Below the pieces are notes generated by a model that worked only from the letters and a program-made list of their open reading frames with translations, made no database searches and was not told the DNA's origin. A program made the position numbers and the translations under genes. This document shows, piece after piece, positions 12,251 through 22,300 of a DNA stretch of 64,000 nucleotides; position 1 is the first letter of the stretch, and the number at the start of each line of letters is the position of its first letter. Where the stretch lies: the NCBI RefSeq assembly GCF_950023065.1, contig NC_088681.1, forward strand, positions 34,072,836 to 34,136,835, given 5' to 3'. Origin of the DNA: Planococcus citri (Eukaryota; Arthropoda; Insecta; Hemiptera; Pseudococcidae).

Positions 12251-14290
12251 TTGAGCACTTCCACCTTCGCGACAATTTTCAAGTTTGGCAATTTAGCAAA
12301 TTTTTAAGTAATTTTCTCAATTTTGTAGTTAACTTTCTTGGTTTCCTATTCACTTTGAATTTTTTTACTTTACATTTTAGAATGTACTTATGTATAATTT
12401 TAGGGTTGTAATTTTACCCCATCTGAGAAAAATCAAAAATATTTGAATTTTTTTTCAACTCAATATTAGGTGTATTTCTTTCTAGGAAAATGATAATGTT
12501 TGAGGTTGCCCCCCGTCTCCAAAACTATGCCCATGTCTGTATTAAAAATTGAAAAAAGAATTATAGTAAACGACCTCTACTTATGCTCCAAATATATAAT
12601 TACCATTCTCAAAAAACCTCGTTACTCGATCGATTCGACGACTGTCTGTTGAATAGGAAAAATAACATAATTTGTTAAAAGTAGGCAGTTAATTCCTCGT
12701 TTCAACTTTTTAGCTCGTGCGACCTGTGTTTTTAATTAAATACCCGTCGTCGTCGTTGCGTACGTGGTTGTACATAAAAAGCCATCGTTCAAATTGAAAA
12801 GCGCCTCGAGCCTCGAGTACAAACCGGAGAAATCCTCACTTGAAACGTACTTGGTGGAATTTGCGTTAGTCGTCAAATTACAATGAGATGAATAGGTAAC
12901 GTGTGCCAAACATTTCCTAAAAGTGGGGTATTCGTAACACATTAACTTGCGCCGGTAAAAGCTTGGTAATTCAATCAACAAACCTCGTAGAATGCCATAA
13001 GTGAAACACGATACGGGACAAAAGCCGCGAAATCATGACATACTGCTCTCTTCATTTAAATACGAGTACAACGAGTAAGAGAACGAGGCTTTTTAGTTAC
13101 AATTTTGAAAAATACCTACGTAAAAATAAAAAATTTCCAGCTCTCAGTTTGACCTACATCATTGTCGAATTGCGCTGCTGTACCATCTAGCGTTATTCAC
13201 TTTTCAACCTTTTAACCGTCGTCGCTGTAGCTTATACGAGTCGTATAGTGTACACGGTAATTGTGCTTTTTCCTATTTCATATAACCGAGCCGACCAAAC
13301 GACCTCTTGCAACCTTAATGCCGTGCTATTTACGAGTAGGCAACATATGCTGTGTTCATGTGCACCGTACTCGGCCACTTGCATAAATCTCATCTGCTGG
13401 GCTGTTCCTATTCGTGTTATACATGTTCGAGTGTTCGAGTATATGAGTATATGGTGTACGAGTAGTATCATATGTACCTAAACTATTACGTACGTGTGTA
13501 TGATACGATTACGATGTTTGCTTTGGCAGATGTTTTGTATGCATGATTCCGGTCTCCGGTGCCTTGTAGTCTGATAAAACTGCTGAAATACTTACGAGGA
13601 AGGAAGATAACGAGTACGATATTATGAGTATATAACGTATAAAACTTAATGCACGCGTGTTCATTTAAGCCTTGGTAGTGTAGATATAAGTGCATGCTGC
13701 ATACTGCATTTATATGAGCTTTAAATGCCAATTAGAGCAGACCTAATCGAGAACAAGGGGTTAAAGGTGAACAAACGTTGTTAACGATCATTACAAAATA
13801 GGTATTCTTAGAAATCTCCGAGATAATTTTTTGTCCGGGGGGGGGGGGTGAGAGAGATATGGTTCTTGAAGGAAAGTCACAATTTCGACCCAAGAGTCAT
13901 ACTTCCTTTCCTTTGCGTTGATTTGAAATGAAATTCCTTTGTCATAATTTCCATTAAACCTAATTTTTTTTGTCATGGTTTTTAGAATACTATTTTAAAA
14001 AATTTGAAATCATTTTTCGTAGCGATCTTGAATGAATTGAATTTTATCGTGATACTTAATTCCAACGTCCAAATAAATTTTCTGCAATTATTTTGGATTT
14101 CGAATGAGTGAGTATTGAATTCAATTCTAATGATTTTTCTAGGGAAGAGGGAGGGAGGGAGGATTGATTATGAATGAGTTTTTTTTACATTTCTTTGTAG
14201 TGATTTGGAATTCATTTTTTTGGAAGCGATTCATTTTAGAACTTTTTTTGATGACTTGATATTAATTTTTTGCTGTAAATTTTAGTTTTG
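12251..14290. other. Intronic stretch, no gene seen
   Basis: Bases 13205-13480 are dense in GAGTA/TACGAG words (for example 13430-13465). A 12-G run lies at 13837-13848. Overlapping frames of 77-81 codons on both strands at 13232-13731 look like chance. Confidence 0.5.
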
Positions 14291-14299
14291 GCTATAGGG

Positions 14300-15152
14300 G
14301 TTCCCCAACCTGGGGTTTAGGTGCTACCTGCATGAAAGCTCGGATTGTGGGGCTCCGTGTGGCTGCATGGATGCCTCTGTCCCAAGTTGAGTCAACTCGG
14401 TACCTCGGAATAATGATTGATTTCAAATTGATTTGGAAAGAACAGAGTTTATACCTATACTTACAAACTAAACTTAGAAAACTAAACTATTTGATTCGTT
14501 TCCTGGCACAACATTTTGGCACTCAACACATAGTAAAAATTTATTATGCTCTCTATCAATCTGTGCTCCAGTCCAGTATGGCTTGTGCATCTGGGGGGGG
14601 GGGAGCAGCGGACTATCACTTAGAACCTATTCATATTCTACAAGAATGGGCAGTTAGGAGGGAGGAAAATTGATAACACCGTTGCTCCCCTACCTAGGTA
14701 CTGACGAGATAGATCTGATGCTTAGGTTCTGTGGTGTTTGCCCAGGCTGTTTAATGCAGTGATGAGTAGAGGTCCCTCTTAGCTGGCTCAGCGAATTCCA
14801 GGATGATTGTTTGTTCTAAATGAATTTGTCTTTCTGGCATGTTGATAGATTATTTTTTGGTTTACTACTGATGGACTTTACCGATGTGTTCCTTCACAAT
14901 TTTCGAATTTTGCTGTGTTGTAATTATTTTTAGTTTTGTTTTATATTCATTTATTTATTTACTTATGTATTTATTTTTGTTTTGTTTGTTTTTCTTTTTT
15001 TTCTCCTCCTTCAATTCGTTAAATTTTTTCCACAATATTTACTGTTTTATGAACAATGTTACTGTGGAGGCCCCTCGCTTGCATAATTGCGCATGGGGGG
15101 GGGGATTTGTAATTTTGAAATATTTTTGGAAATAAAAATATTGATTGATTGA
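14300..15152 (+). mobile_element. 5'-truncated LINE, RT C-terminus plus 3' UTR
   Basis: An open stretch at 14332-14673 encodes the end of a LINE reverse transcriptase, with STRYLGIMIDFKLIWKEQ, LQTKLRKLNYLIRFL and KIYYALYQSVLQSSMACASG. These residues correspond to the thumb and connection after the YADD box in several insect LINE clades. The catalytic core and endonuclease are missing, as usual for 5' truncation. The frame is broken beyond the 11-G run (14593-14603). A T-rich 3' UTR with a 10-G run (15095-15104) follows. The element ends with AAATAAAAATATTGATTGATTG, that is, a short (TTGA)n tail instead of poly(A). The exact 5' boundary is not visible. Confidence 0.75.
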
Positions 15153-15367
15153 ATATTTTGATGGTGATTTTAAGTTGGATTTTTTAGTGTTGATTTCTAC
15201 AGAATCTTGTTCAGGAATTCTGATTTTTTTAATGTGCTGATTTTAGGAAATGGTTAAAGCTTTTCACATGCTGCTGCTAAGTGTAGCTTGGCTGTTTAGC
15301 TAAAAATTAAATTTGGCCCATTTTCTCAGAAAAAGAATCAAAGTTTAATTATTTTAACTTCATATTT

Positions 15368-15916
15368 GAAGGGCCCAGTTCCAAGTCGGCCTAAGTCCAT
15401 TTTTTCCATTTCGAGAAAAACGAAAATAACTGTTTTTCTCGCCCTTCCGCTTCAATAATAAATGAAGTGATTATATGGTTGTGAAGCTTGATCTTTCTGC
15501 TTTAAAGTACCGTATTTGTATTTTTTAAATTTTGCGTATTTTCAGCTCCAGAGCACGTCAAAGAGTCTGAAAAAGTGGACTTAGGCCACTTTGGTATTAT
15601 CTGACGTTAAAAATCTCGAAAAAGAGCTGGAAAAATGCAGTTTTTTCAAAAAAAAATTCACGAATCATTAATTTAATACATTTCTGAAAAAATTTCTTTC
15701 AAAGCACCTTCAAATTTCATCTATTCTGAAGAAAAAAAATGAAAAAAATGATCGTTTTTTTTTTCGAGCCGGCAAAACAGCACTCCTGAGCGAAAAAAGT
15801 AACCCCAGGTGTTGGGACAAGGTGGTAAAGGTGTTAACCGACCTATACCACCAGATGGCGCTGCTAACTCAAAAATGATAAAAATGGACTTAGGCCGACT
15901 TGGAACTGGGCCCTTC
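15368..15916. mobile_element. 549-bp element with 37-bp perfect terminal inverted repeats
   Basis: The 37-bp ends at 15368-15404 and 15880-15916 are exact reverse complements, beginning GAAGGGCCCAGTTCCAAGTC. ATTT flanks both sides (15364-15367 and 15917-15920), a possible 4-bp target duplication. A partial third copy of the terminal word (GTGGACTTAGGCCACTTTGG) lies inside at 15576-15595. There is no transposase; the superfamily is unassigned. Near its right end the element carries the CTCF-like motif CCACCAGATGGCGCTG (15848-15863). Confidence 0.85.
15848..15863 (+). promoter_or_regulatory. CTCF-like motif
   Basis: The 16-mer CCACCAGATGGCGCTG fits the CTCF core consensus CCASYAGRKGGC and the GC tail used by insect CTCF. 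It lies inside the 549-bp inverted-repeat element. This is a sequence match only; occupancy is unknown. Confidence 0.45.
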
Positions 15917-16009
15917 ATTTTCATTATTTCCAAAGTAAGTAATGTACTATTTTTCGAGGACTAGAAAATTGAAAAACCCACCGAACGGTCTTTACTGCGA
16001 AAATCACAA

Positions 16010-16520
16010 AAATTCATTCAAAATTTAATGTCTCAGGAACCTTTGAACCGATTTTGATGAAATTCAAAATTTTATCACTAGGCTACTAGCCGGACATTTC
16101 GTCATCATCATGTTTTATTTGAATGATTACGCTGATGAACGACTGAAGCATTTTTTATGAAACTTGAATTCTCACAAGCACATCAACGTTCCTACAAGGG
16201 AACATAATCACAATGATCCGAAACTTTGCAGCTTTCTAGCGTAACCGCAAACAAAATTGAGCTTTTGGAAATTTTCATGGGGTGACTTTGCACAAAATTC
16301 ATTAAAAATTGAATTTCTCAGGAACGACTGAACCGACTTTGATCAAATTTGAAATTTTACAACTACACTACCAGCCGGAAATTTCGACATCATCAAAAGC
16401 TCAAAGCTTCCAAGTATCCAAGTTTATCGAGCGAGAAAATTATTTTTCAAAACTCATTAGTTCATTACCTTATAGAATACGGCGGAACCGATTTCGACGA
16501 AACTTGAAATCTCATAAACC
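16010..16520 (+). repeat. Two diverged direct copies of a ~290-bp repeat
   Basis: The block starting TCTCAGGAACCTTTGAACCG (about 16030) recurs as TCTCAGGAACGACTGAACCG (about 16316). In both, GAAATTT/TTCAAAATTTTA, CTACTAGCCGGACATTTCG or CTACCAGCCGGAAATTTCG, and CATCATCA follow in the same order. A third, weaker echo (GGAACCGATTTCGACGAAAC) lies at about 16484. Confidence 0.65.
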
Positions 16521-16639
16521 CTCCATCCATTCCTAACGAATTGTTTACGTATAAATTGATTCAATTCTCGGTGAATTGTTTGTGGTAGTATTAATTCATG
16601 CAAGGGAATCATTCATGAACGAATTGATTGATTTTTTGA

Positions 16640-17180
16640 AAAAACCATTCGCGAACGAATTGATCAATTCTTCAAAATCAATTCGTTCGCGAATGATTCA
16701 CCAAAAATTACTCAATTCGTTCGCGAATGATTCGCCAAAAATTATTCAATTCGTTCGTGAATGATTCACCAAAAAATTAAGTAAATTAATCGATTCGTTC
16801 GCGAACGAGTGACTTAGACGAATCAATTCGTTCGCGAATAATTCACCAAAAATTATTTAATTCGTTCACGAATGATTCACTAAAAAATTCAATTCGTTCG
16901 CAAGTGATTCACTTCGAAATCAATCAATTTGTTCAATTTCAATCACCAATCGGTTGTGAATGATTCGATTCGATTCACTTCGCTTGAAAACAGATCAATT
17001 CCTATACAATATATTATGTAGTTTCACAAAAATCGAATTAATCATGAATTAATTGATCCGTTTGCGAATGATTCAACAAAAAATCAAAGAATTTATTTAA
17101 TCACCAATCGTTCGTAAATGATTCGATTCGATTGTAAACAGATCAATTGCTATACAAATATTTCAAAAAAAGTGACTCAA
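16640..17180 (+). repeat. 34-bp minisatellite of TTCGTTCGCGAATGATTCAC units
   Basis: Units begin CAATTCGTTCGCGAATGATT and continue CACCAAAAATTA. The first three start at 16679, 16713 and 16747, exactly 34 bp apart. Variants follow at about 16791, 16824, 16858 and 16890, then decay through 16920-17180. An inverted unit lies at 16647-16664. Each unit holds the palindrome TTCGCGAA or a variant. The frame open at 16576-16764 is a product of the repeat, not a gene. Confidence 0.85.
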
Positions 17181-19527
17181 TTTGTTCGTAAAAGATTTGT
17201 ATGTGATGAAAAGTCGTTTTCTTATGAGAGGGGTGACAAGGGAAGGGAAAAGAAACTTCGACTATATGGTGGTCGGTTTGCTTTTATGGCCATTCGTATG
17301 GACTTGTTCATGTTATACGGTAAAAATTGAAAAAAATCATGTTTGCCAGGAAATCACCAATTTGTTAGAATTTAATAGCGTCACGTTGTATGTATAACTG
17401 CGTAGGCGATTTTCTTGGTATCTCCATGGACAGAAGTTTTTCGTAAAGTAGAAGTAATGTCCACTGGAGAGTAATTTCTTTACTTTAAAATTCCTCTTCT
17501 GGATCTGGGTTGTGGTTATTTGTTTAGTGTATATCTACCTAGTTTCAATTCTTTCCTATATTCTAAATCATTGATATTCTCTGAAAAAGTAAATAAATAA
17601 ATAAAAAATGTAGGAAGTTGCTGAATATCCGATGTTTATTATTTTATTTTTCTGTAGCCGTCAGCTGAGTTTGAATAAAATCTAAAATTAAAAGGCTAAA
17701 AAAAATATTGTACCCACTCGAGTGTTTTTACAAAAAAAAAAAAAAAAACACGTCATGTTTTTGTCTGCATTAAAATGTGTGTACCTGTGCCTACCTATTC
17801 GTGAATTTCAATATTTGAATATTTTCGGTTGGGTGAATTCCTATGTTTCTTGTTCTGCATCTTCATATTATATGTTGTACTATATAGAGCTGAAATAATA
17901 TCTTCACAGCGAAACGAGGACAATATTTTCTTTTTTTCTTCTCGGTATATACTTTCTTTTTGAAAAGTAATGGCAAGAAAATAGTATTTCGCTTTGAGTT
18001 GTTTATTTGCGGTTTCTATACGAACTATTATTCGTGATGTGACTGATATTTAACCTTTAGTTATGTTGCGGATAGTATATTGAAGTTTTTATTTGAAACT
18101 TTCTCCTCGTGAAAATACCTTTAGAGATTTCCCTTAGGAATGGAAGAAGATTTAATTTACTTTACGGTTTATAATATTTCAGTATTAACAAAAAGTGTAT
18201 TTTTTTTTCTACAAAACGTTGGTAGGTATACCAATTACTCGGTTTCGTATTTCCAAAACGAATACGTTTATTTCCCATTGTGTTGGAATATTTCGTGTGT
18301 TACGTGAATAAGATTGAATGAATACCTATTCTCAGATAATCTGTTGGGATGAGGAGATAACAAATTATACGAGTACTTTTACTTACCTCGTAGGTACGTT
18401 TAAGATCTACTTACGAGCAAATTTTCAATTTTTGTCAATATTTTTTCAAGTCCTTTTTTATTGAGAGCTAGGTAGGTAGGTACTACATGTTTGCTAAAAG
18501 TACACAAATTTCTATTTGATGGAATTTTAAACCAACCTTTTTGTAAATAAAAAGCAGTATTATGGGAGATGGAGATTTTAAATTGTATTTCAGGTTCTAC
18601 ATACCTACACAACCTATATAATTCATTAGTTTATCTGAAAATGATGAAATGTGTGTACATAATATATCGATACCCTAATTTTAACATCTTGTTGGGTCTT
18701 GGTCATCACATTACCCATGAAATAAAATGAATATCTTATATTACACTCGATCAGCAAAACGAAACTGAAAAAAACCTCCGGATTTTTAAAAGATTTTGGT
18801 TGTTTGGGTTACGAGGTATTTTAATAAGAGGAAATTGATTCATTGCAGAATATAATTTACTTTTTGATTGCCTTTCGTCTCGTTACCCTACTCGTTTGCA
18901 GAAGACTGACATTAAGTATTTTGATTTCGTACAATTTTGAAACAAGTGCACAGATGTTGCAGTTACTCATTCGCTTAAAGTACTAATGTGTATAGGTACG
19001 AGTACTTACTCGTATATTTCTTGATAAATTCAAAAACACGACGCATACATATATCTACCGTTTAATTCTTTACAGCGATTTCAAATACTATGCCCTTCAC
19101 ATTACTTTGAAAGATGTCGTACAAGAGCACGAAGAAATGGCTGAATATCATATCTTGTCTTATATATTCATGAATGATGAACAATGAGAAAGCGGGACTC
19201 TATAATAGTATAAATGTGAAATAAGTATAAATTTTTGCAAAAGTATACCGGTGGCATGAATTGTTACCATGACGACCTCGCATATATAAGTCAATCTTCA
19301 TATTATTTTGAAAACATTGTATCGCAAGAAAATATTCAATTTTAATTATCAGATATACTACGCCACAAAAAGATCCCATAGCTTTATAGTACCTTCGTCA
19401 TATATTTCCAAAATTACAACAATATTTGAAATATATAATTATAAAATACATCCCGCGTTGACTCCAGGCATCGGAATTTTTTTGTTGACGCCTTTCTTCC
19501 TTCTCCTACGAAGATGTGATTGTGTAT

Positions 19528-19566
<39 letters not shown>

Positions 19567-21194
19567 ACAAAAAAAAAAAATACGAAAGTTCACCGTATAC
19601 AAAGCCTAATTTAGAGCGCGAAAATTGAGAAAGTTTAATATCTCTTTCGTTTTGCATTTAATAAAATTACTTTCTTTGTCAATTTTTTGATTAAATATAG
19701 TTTTAAATAATGGTAGGCTTAATTAGAAAAACAGTAAACGCGTACTAAAATGTATTGTTACCAAGGTGTATTGTTAATTTAAATATTTTCTTTACGAGGA
19801 ACCTTATATTCGTGCAGCGTACCCTTTTTTTCCCTCCTGTACTCCTCGACGTTAATGAAACACTTAATATGTTTTAAAAATAAAAAGGTCACTTGTTATG
19901 ACTGCGAGAAAGGTAAAATTACGCTTAATTACATTTAGTTCTCTCTTTCTTTCGTTCGTTTTTTCGCCAACTTTTTCTATCCTATGAATAAGTAGGTAGT
20001 TTATACCGCGACAATAACTATTTAATTATTCGTATCAATTTGATGAAATATTCCACTCGTATTTTCGAACAATCCAGCGGAATTCATTATACTCTGTGCA
20101 TAACTTACATGGGTTGGTCGAGATATACCTCTACTGATGAAATGCTGTCTGATTTATTTTCCAATCGGTGTTTAATACCACGCACGAGTACAAAATTCGA
20201 TACGTTCTACGACCTTTATTCGTTTATGAAAATTTAATCCGTGTTATTATTACCAATAGTACATAATTTTACGAATGCACTGGGTGGGTAGGGGTACCTC
20301 TACCTATCAGAGCTAACGTATATTTCGTAAATATCGTGATAGCATCTCAAATTCACGAGATTCGAGTGTAATGTTGCATTTGGCTTCCTAAATTCGTATG
20401 TACCTAAACAAAGTATCTCTACAATTCTTACCGATCTTAAAATGATCTAGTAGATATCGCAAGAAACACTTTGTGATTGTCGACGAAATTTAAAGAGAAA
20501 ATTTATGCGTGATTCTGATTTTTATTTGCTGTATCGCCAGCTCTCGAGTCGAGTTGTGATATCATTCGATGAAATACATTATAATGTATGTAGTATGTAT
20601 ACCTACTTTACAATGTAAACATTAAAGTAGAACTTGTCATGTGGAAAATCTCTTATTGTGTAAAAATAATAAAATGAAAACGTATGTATGTACGCTCGAA
20701 TAAATGAAGGAATCGCATATAGTGTAAAGAAGTATGGTTTTTTTTTCTTCGTAAAACTTTTAGTATGACGTACAGATTTAAACCAGTGAGGCGGTTCATG
20801 TTGTCGATGGTTTGATGACGTATCTACAGACACTTCTTGCTGCTTAAAATATATTATTCTTTCCACTATTACATCTTCTTGTTCGAGTATGATGTAATGA
20901 AAAATTACGCCATGTTGTTTCTCATGCTGGAATTTTCTTTTCGAAATGTATAAAGTAGTCAATGTTAACGTTGTGTATGTCACTGAGAATGAGTTCAATA
21001 TGCTTACTTGGGTAGACACATAAATTTCGTACTGTACATTCAGAGCAATTTTTGCTCATGACTGTTTTCCTCGTAGAAGTCATATTTTTGGAGAAACTCC
21101 GAAAAACCTATTCTGGGAAACGTTTTGCCCCCTCCTTGGTGAAGCTGTCATCAAGAGGTCGAGACTTCTAGTATGTTATTAACCGGCACCCAAA
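17181..21194. other. AT-rich intronic stretch with simple repeats, no gene seen
   Basis: There is an A17 run at 17732-17748 and a (GA)n run at 19528-19562. GTAGGTAGGTA words occur near 18470 and ACGAGTA words near 19000. The minus frame 20603-21019 (138 codons) has no family resemblance and low-complexity composition. Confidence 0.5.
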
Positions 21195-21288
21195 TTTCAG
21201 AACTGGATAAAAAAATAATGGAAAGAAGACCCCAAAATACACCGCCAGCAAAAATTTCAATCGTTGGAATTGATTTTTCGATTTTTTG

Positions 21289-21290
<2 letters not shown>
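21195..21290 (-). repeat. Family A fragment, inverted
   Basis: Read on the minus strand this fragment contains GAAATTTTTGCTGGCGGTGT followed by ATTTTGGGGTCTTCTTTCC. This matches the + strand copy at about 22070-22115. It abuts the poly-T tail of the LINE at 21293. Confidence 0.65.
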
Positions 21291-21292
<2 letters not shown>

Positions 21293-21326
<34 letters not shown>

Positions 21327-21712
21327 TTTAACCACGCCGTGTACAGCCGTTTGGCTAGAGACGTGGAGACAATTTGGAGTTAGATTTTGCTGTACAGGTC
21401 GATTTCTTTCAGGAAGGTAAGGAGTCTAAGGTTTTGAGTATTACTGTCAGACAGTAGAGATTCAAGAGTGGGGTTTGGGATTAGACGATTTCTTTCAGAT
21501 TGGAATTTTGGGCATTCGGTTATTAGGTGGTTAATTGAGATAGGGATATTACAGATTTCGCATAGTGGTTTGGGTAATTTATTTAGGATATGGCCATGAG
21601 AAAGTAAGGAGTGGCCTGTTCGAAGTCTGAACAAAATGACTTCATCTTTTCGAGATGTTTGGAAGGAGGTTTTCCAGGAATCGATTGTTTTCTTTATAGG
21701 CTTGAGTTTTTT
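21293..21712 (-). pseudogene. 5'-truncated LINE on the minus strand, ORF2 C-terminus with zinc-knuckle-like motif
   Basis: This is the last part of a LINE ORF2. Read on the minus strand from about 21712 it gives KLKPIKKTIDSWKTSF, then VILFRLRTGHSLLSHGHIL, then CEICNIPISINHLITEC (C-x2-C-x8-H-x4-C), ending at a stop at 21380. The GHS...C..C...H....C pattern is typical of the region after the RNase H domain in I-, R1- or Jockey-like LINEs. Below the stop a short 3' UTR runs into 27 T on the + strand (21293-21319), that is, a poly(A) tail. The open frame is intact over more than 100 codons, so the insertion is not ancient. It seems to have landed in family A repeat sequence, remnants of which lie on both sides. 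Confidence 0.8.
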
Positions 21713-21959
21713 AAAAATTTAATCTGGTTAGATTTTTGGATTTTACACTTTTCGAAAGAAAAAAAACTCTGTAAATAGGGTGAAAATGAAATTTCAGTGC
21801 CTACAAACTCAAATTTACCACCTTTGTGACTCATGAATTGATTTAGGCATGTATTTTCAAAATATTTTTGTGCCCGTTTAAATCCGAAATTCTCTCCAAC
21901 GATAATTTTTGAGAAATATAAGTTTATAAATGCTAAATGTTTTTTTTTTTCGAAAATAA

Positions 21960-22180
21960 GGGAATACAAAATTTTGATTGAGATTCCGGAACGACTCGAA
22001 ACCATCACCAATCGACTAGGGAGGTCGAAAATCGGGTAAAAACCAAATTTCAGTATTTTAATTTCAGTGGCAGAAATTTTTGCTGGTGGTGTATTTTGAG
22101 GCCCTCTTTCGATTTCTCTCTGTCCAATTCGAAAAAATTTGTATTGTTTGTGATACTTTCCTTGTAATAGATAGTATACT
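21960..22180 (+). repeat. Family A copy, direct
   Basis: In order it shows GGAACGACTCGAAACCATCA, CCAATCGACTAGGGAGGTCG, AAATCGGGTAAAAACCAAAT and GAAATTTTTGCTGGTGGTGT. The long minus-strand frame at 21694-22254 (186 codons) lies over this repeat and is an artefact of it. Confidence 0.7.
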
Positions 22181-22256
22181 CTAAATTGAAAAAAATTTCG
22201 CTTTAGGATTTTATTGGGTTTAAATGTCAAGAATGGCTGGAGGTATGCATCCAATC

Positions 22257-22300
22257 GACGTTAATAGAATTGCATAACCAGTTTGCCGTAAATACACGAA
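22257..22300 (+). repeat. Short dispersed element, copy 1
   Basis: The core GTTAATAGAATTGCATAACC continues with AGTTTGCCGTAAATAC. The same core, inverted, is at 61191-61233, and a diverged direct copy is at 52051-52088. Confidence 0.65.

Noticed and set aside
16576..16764. Frame encoding repeated FANELIN/SFANDSP-type peptides
   Set aside because: It is a translation of the 34-bp minisatellite.
20603..21019. Minus-strand frame of 138 codons
   Set aside because: No homology that I recognise and low-complexity residues; not supported as a gene.
21694..22254. Minus-strand open frame of 186 codons
   Set aside because: It lies over a family A repeat copy and LINE junction; its composition follows the repeat and no domain is visible.
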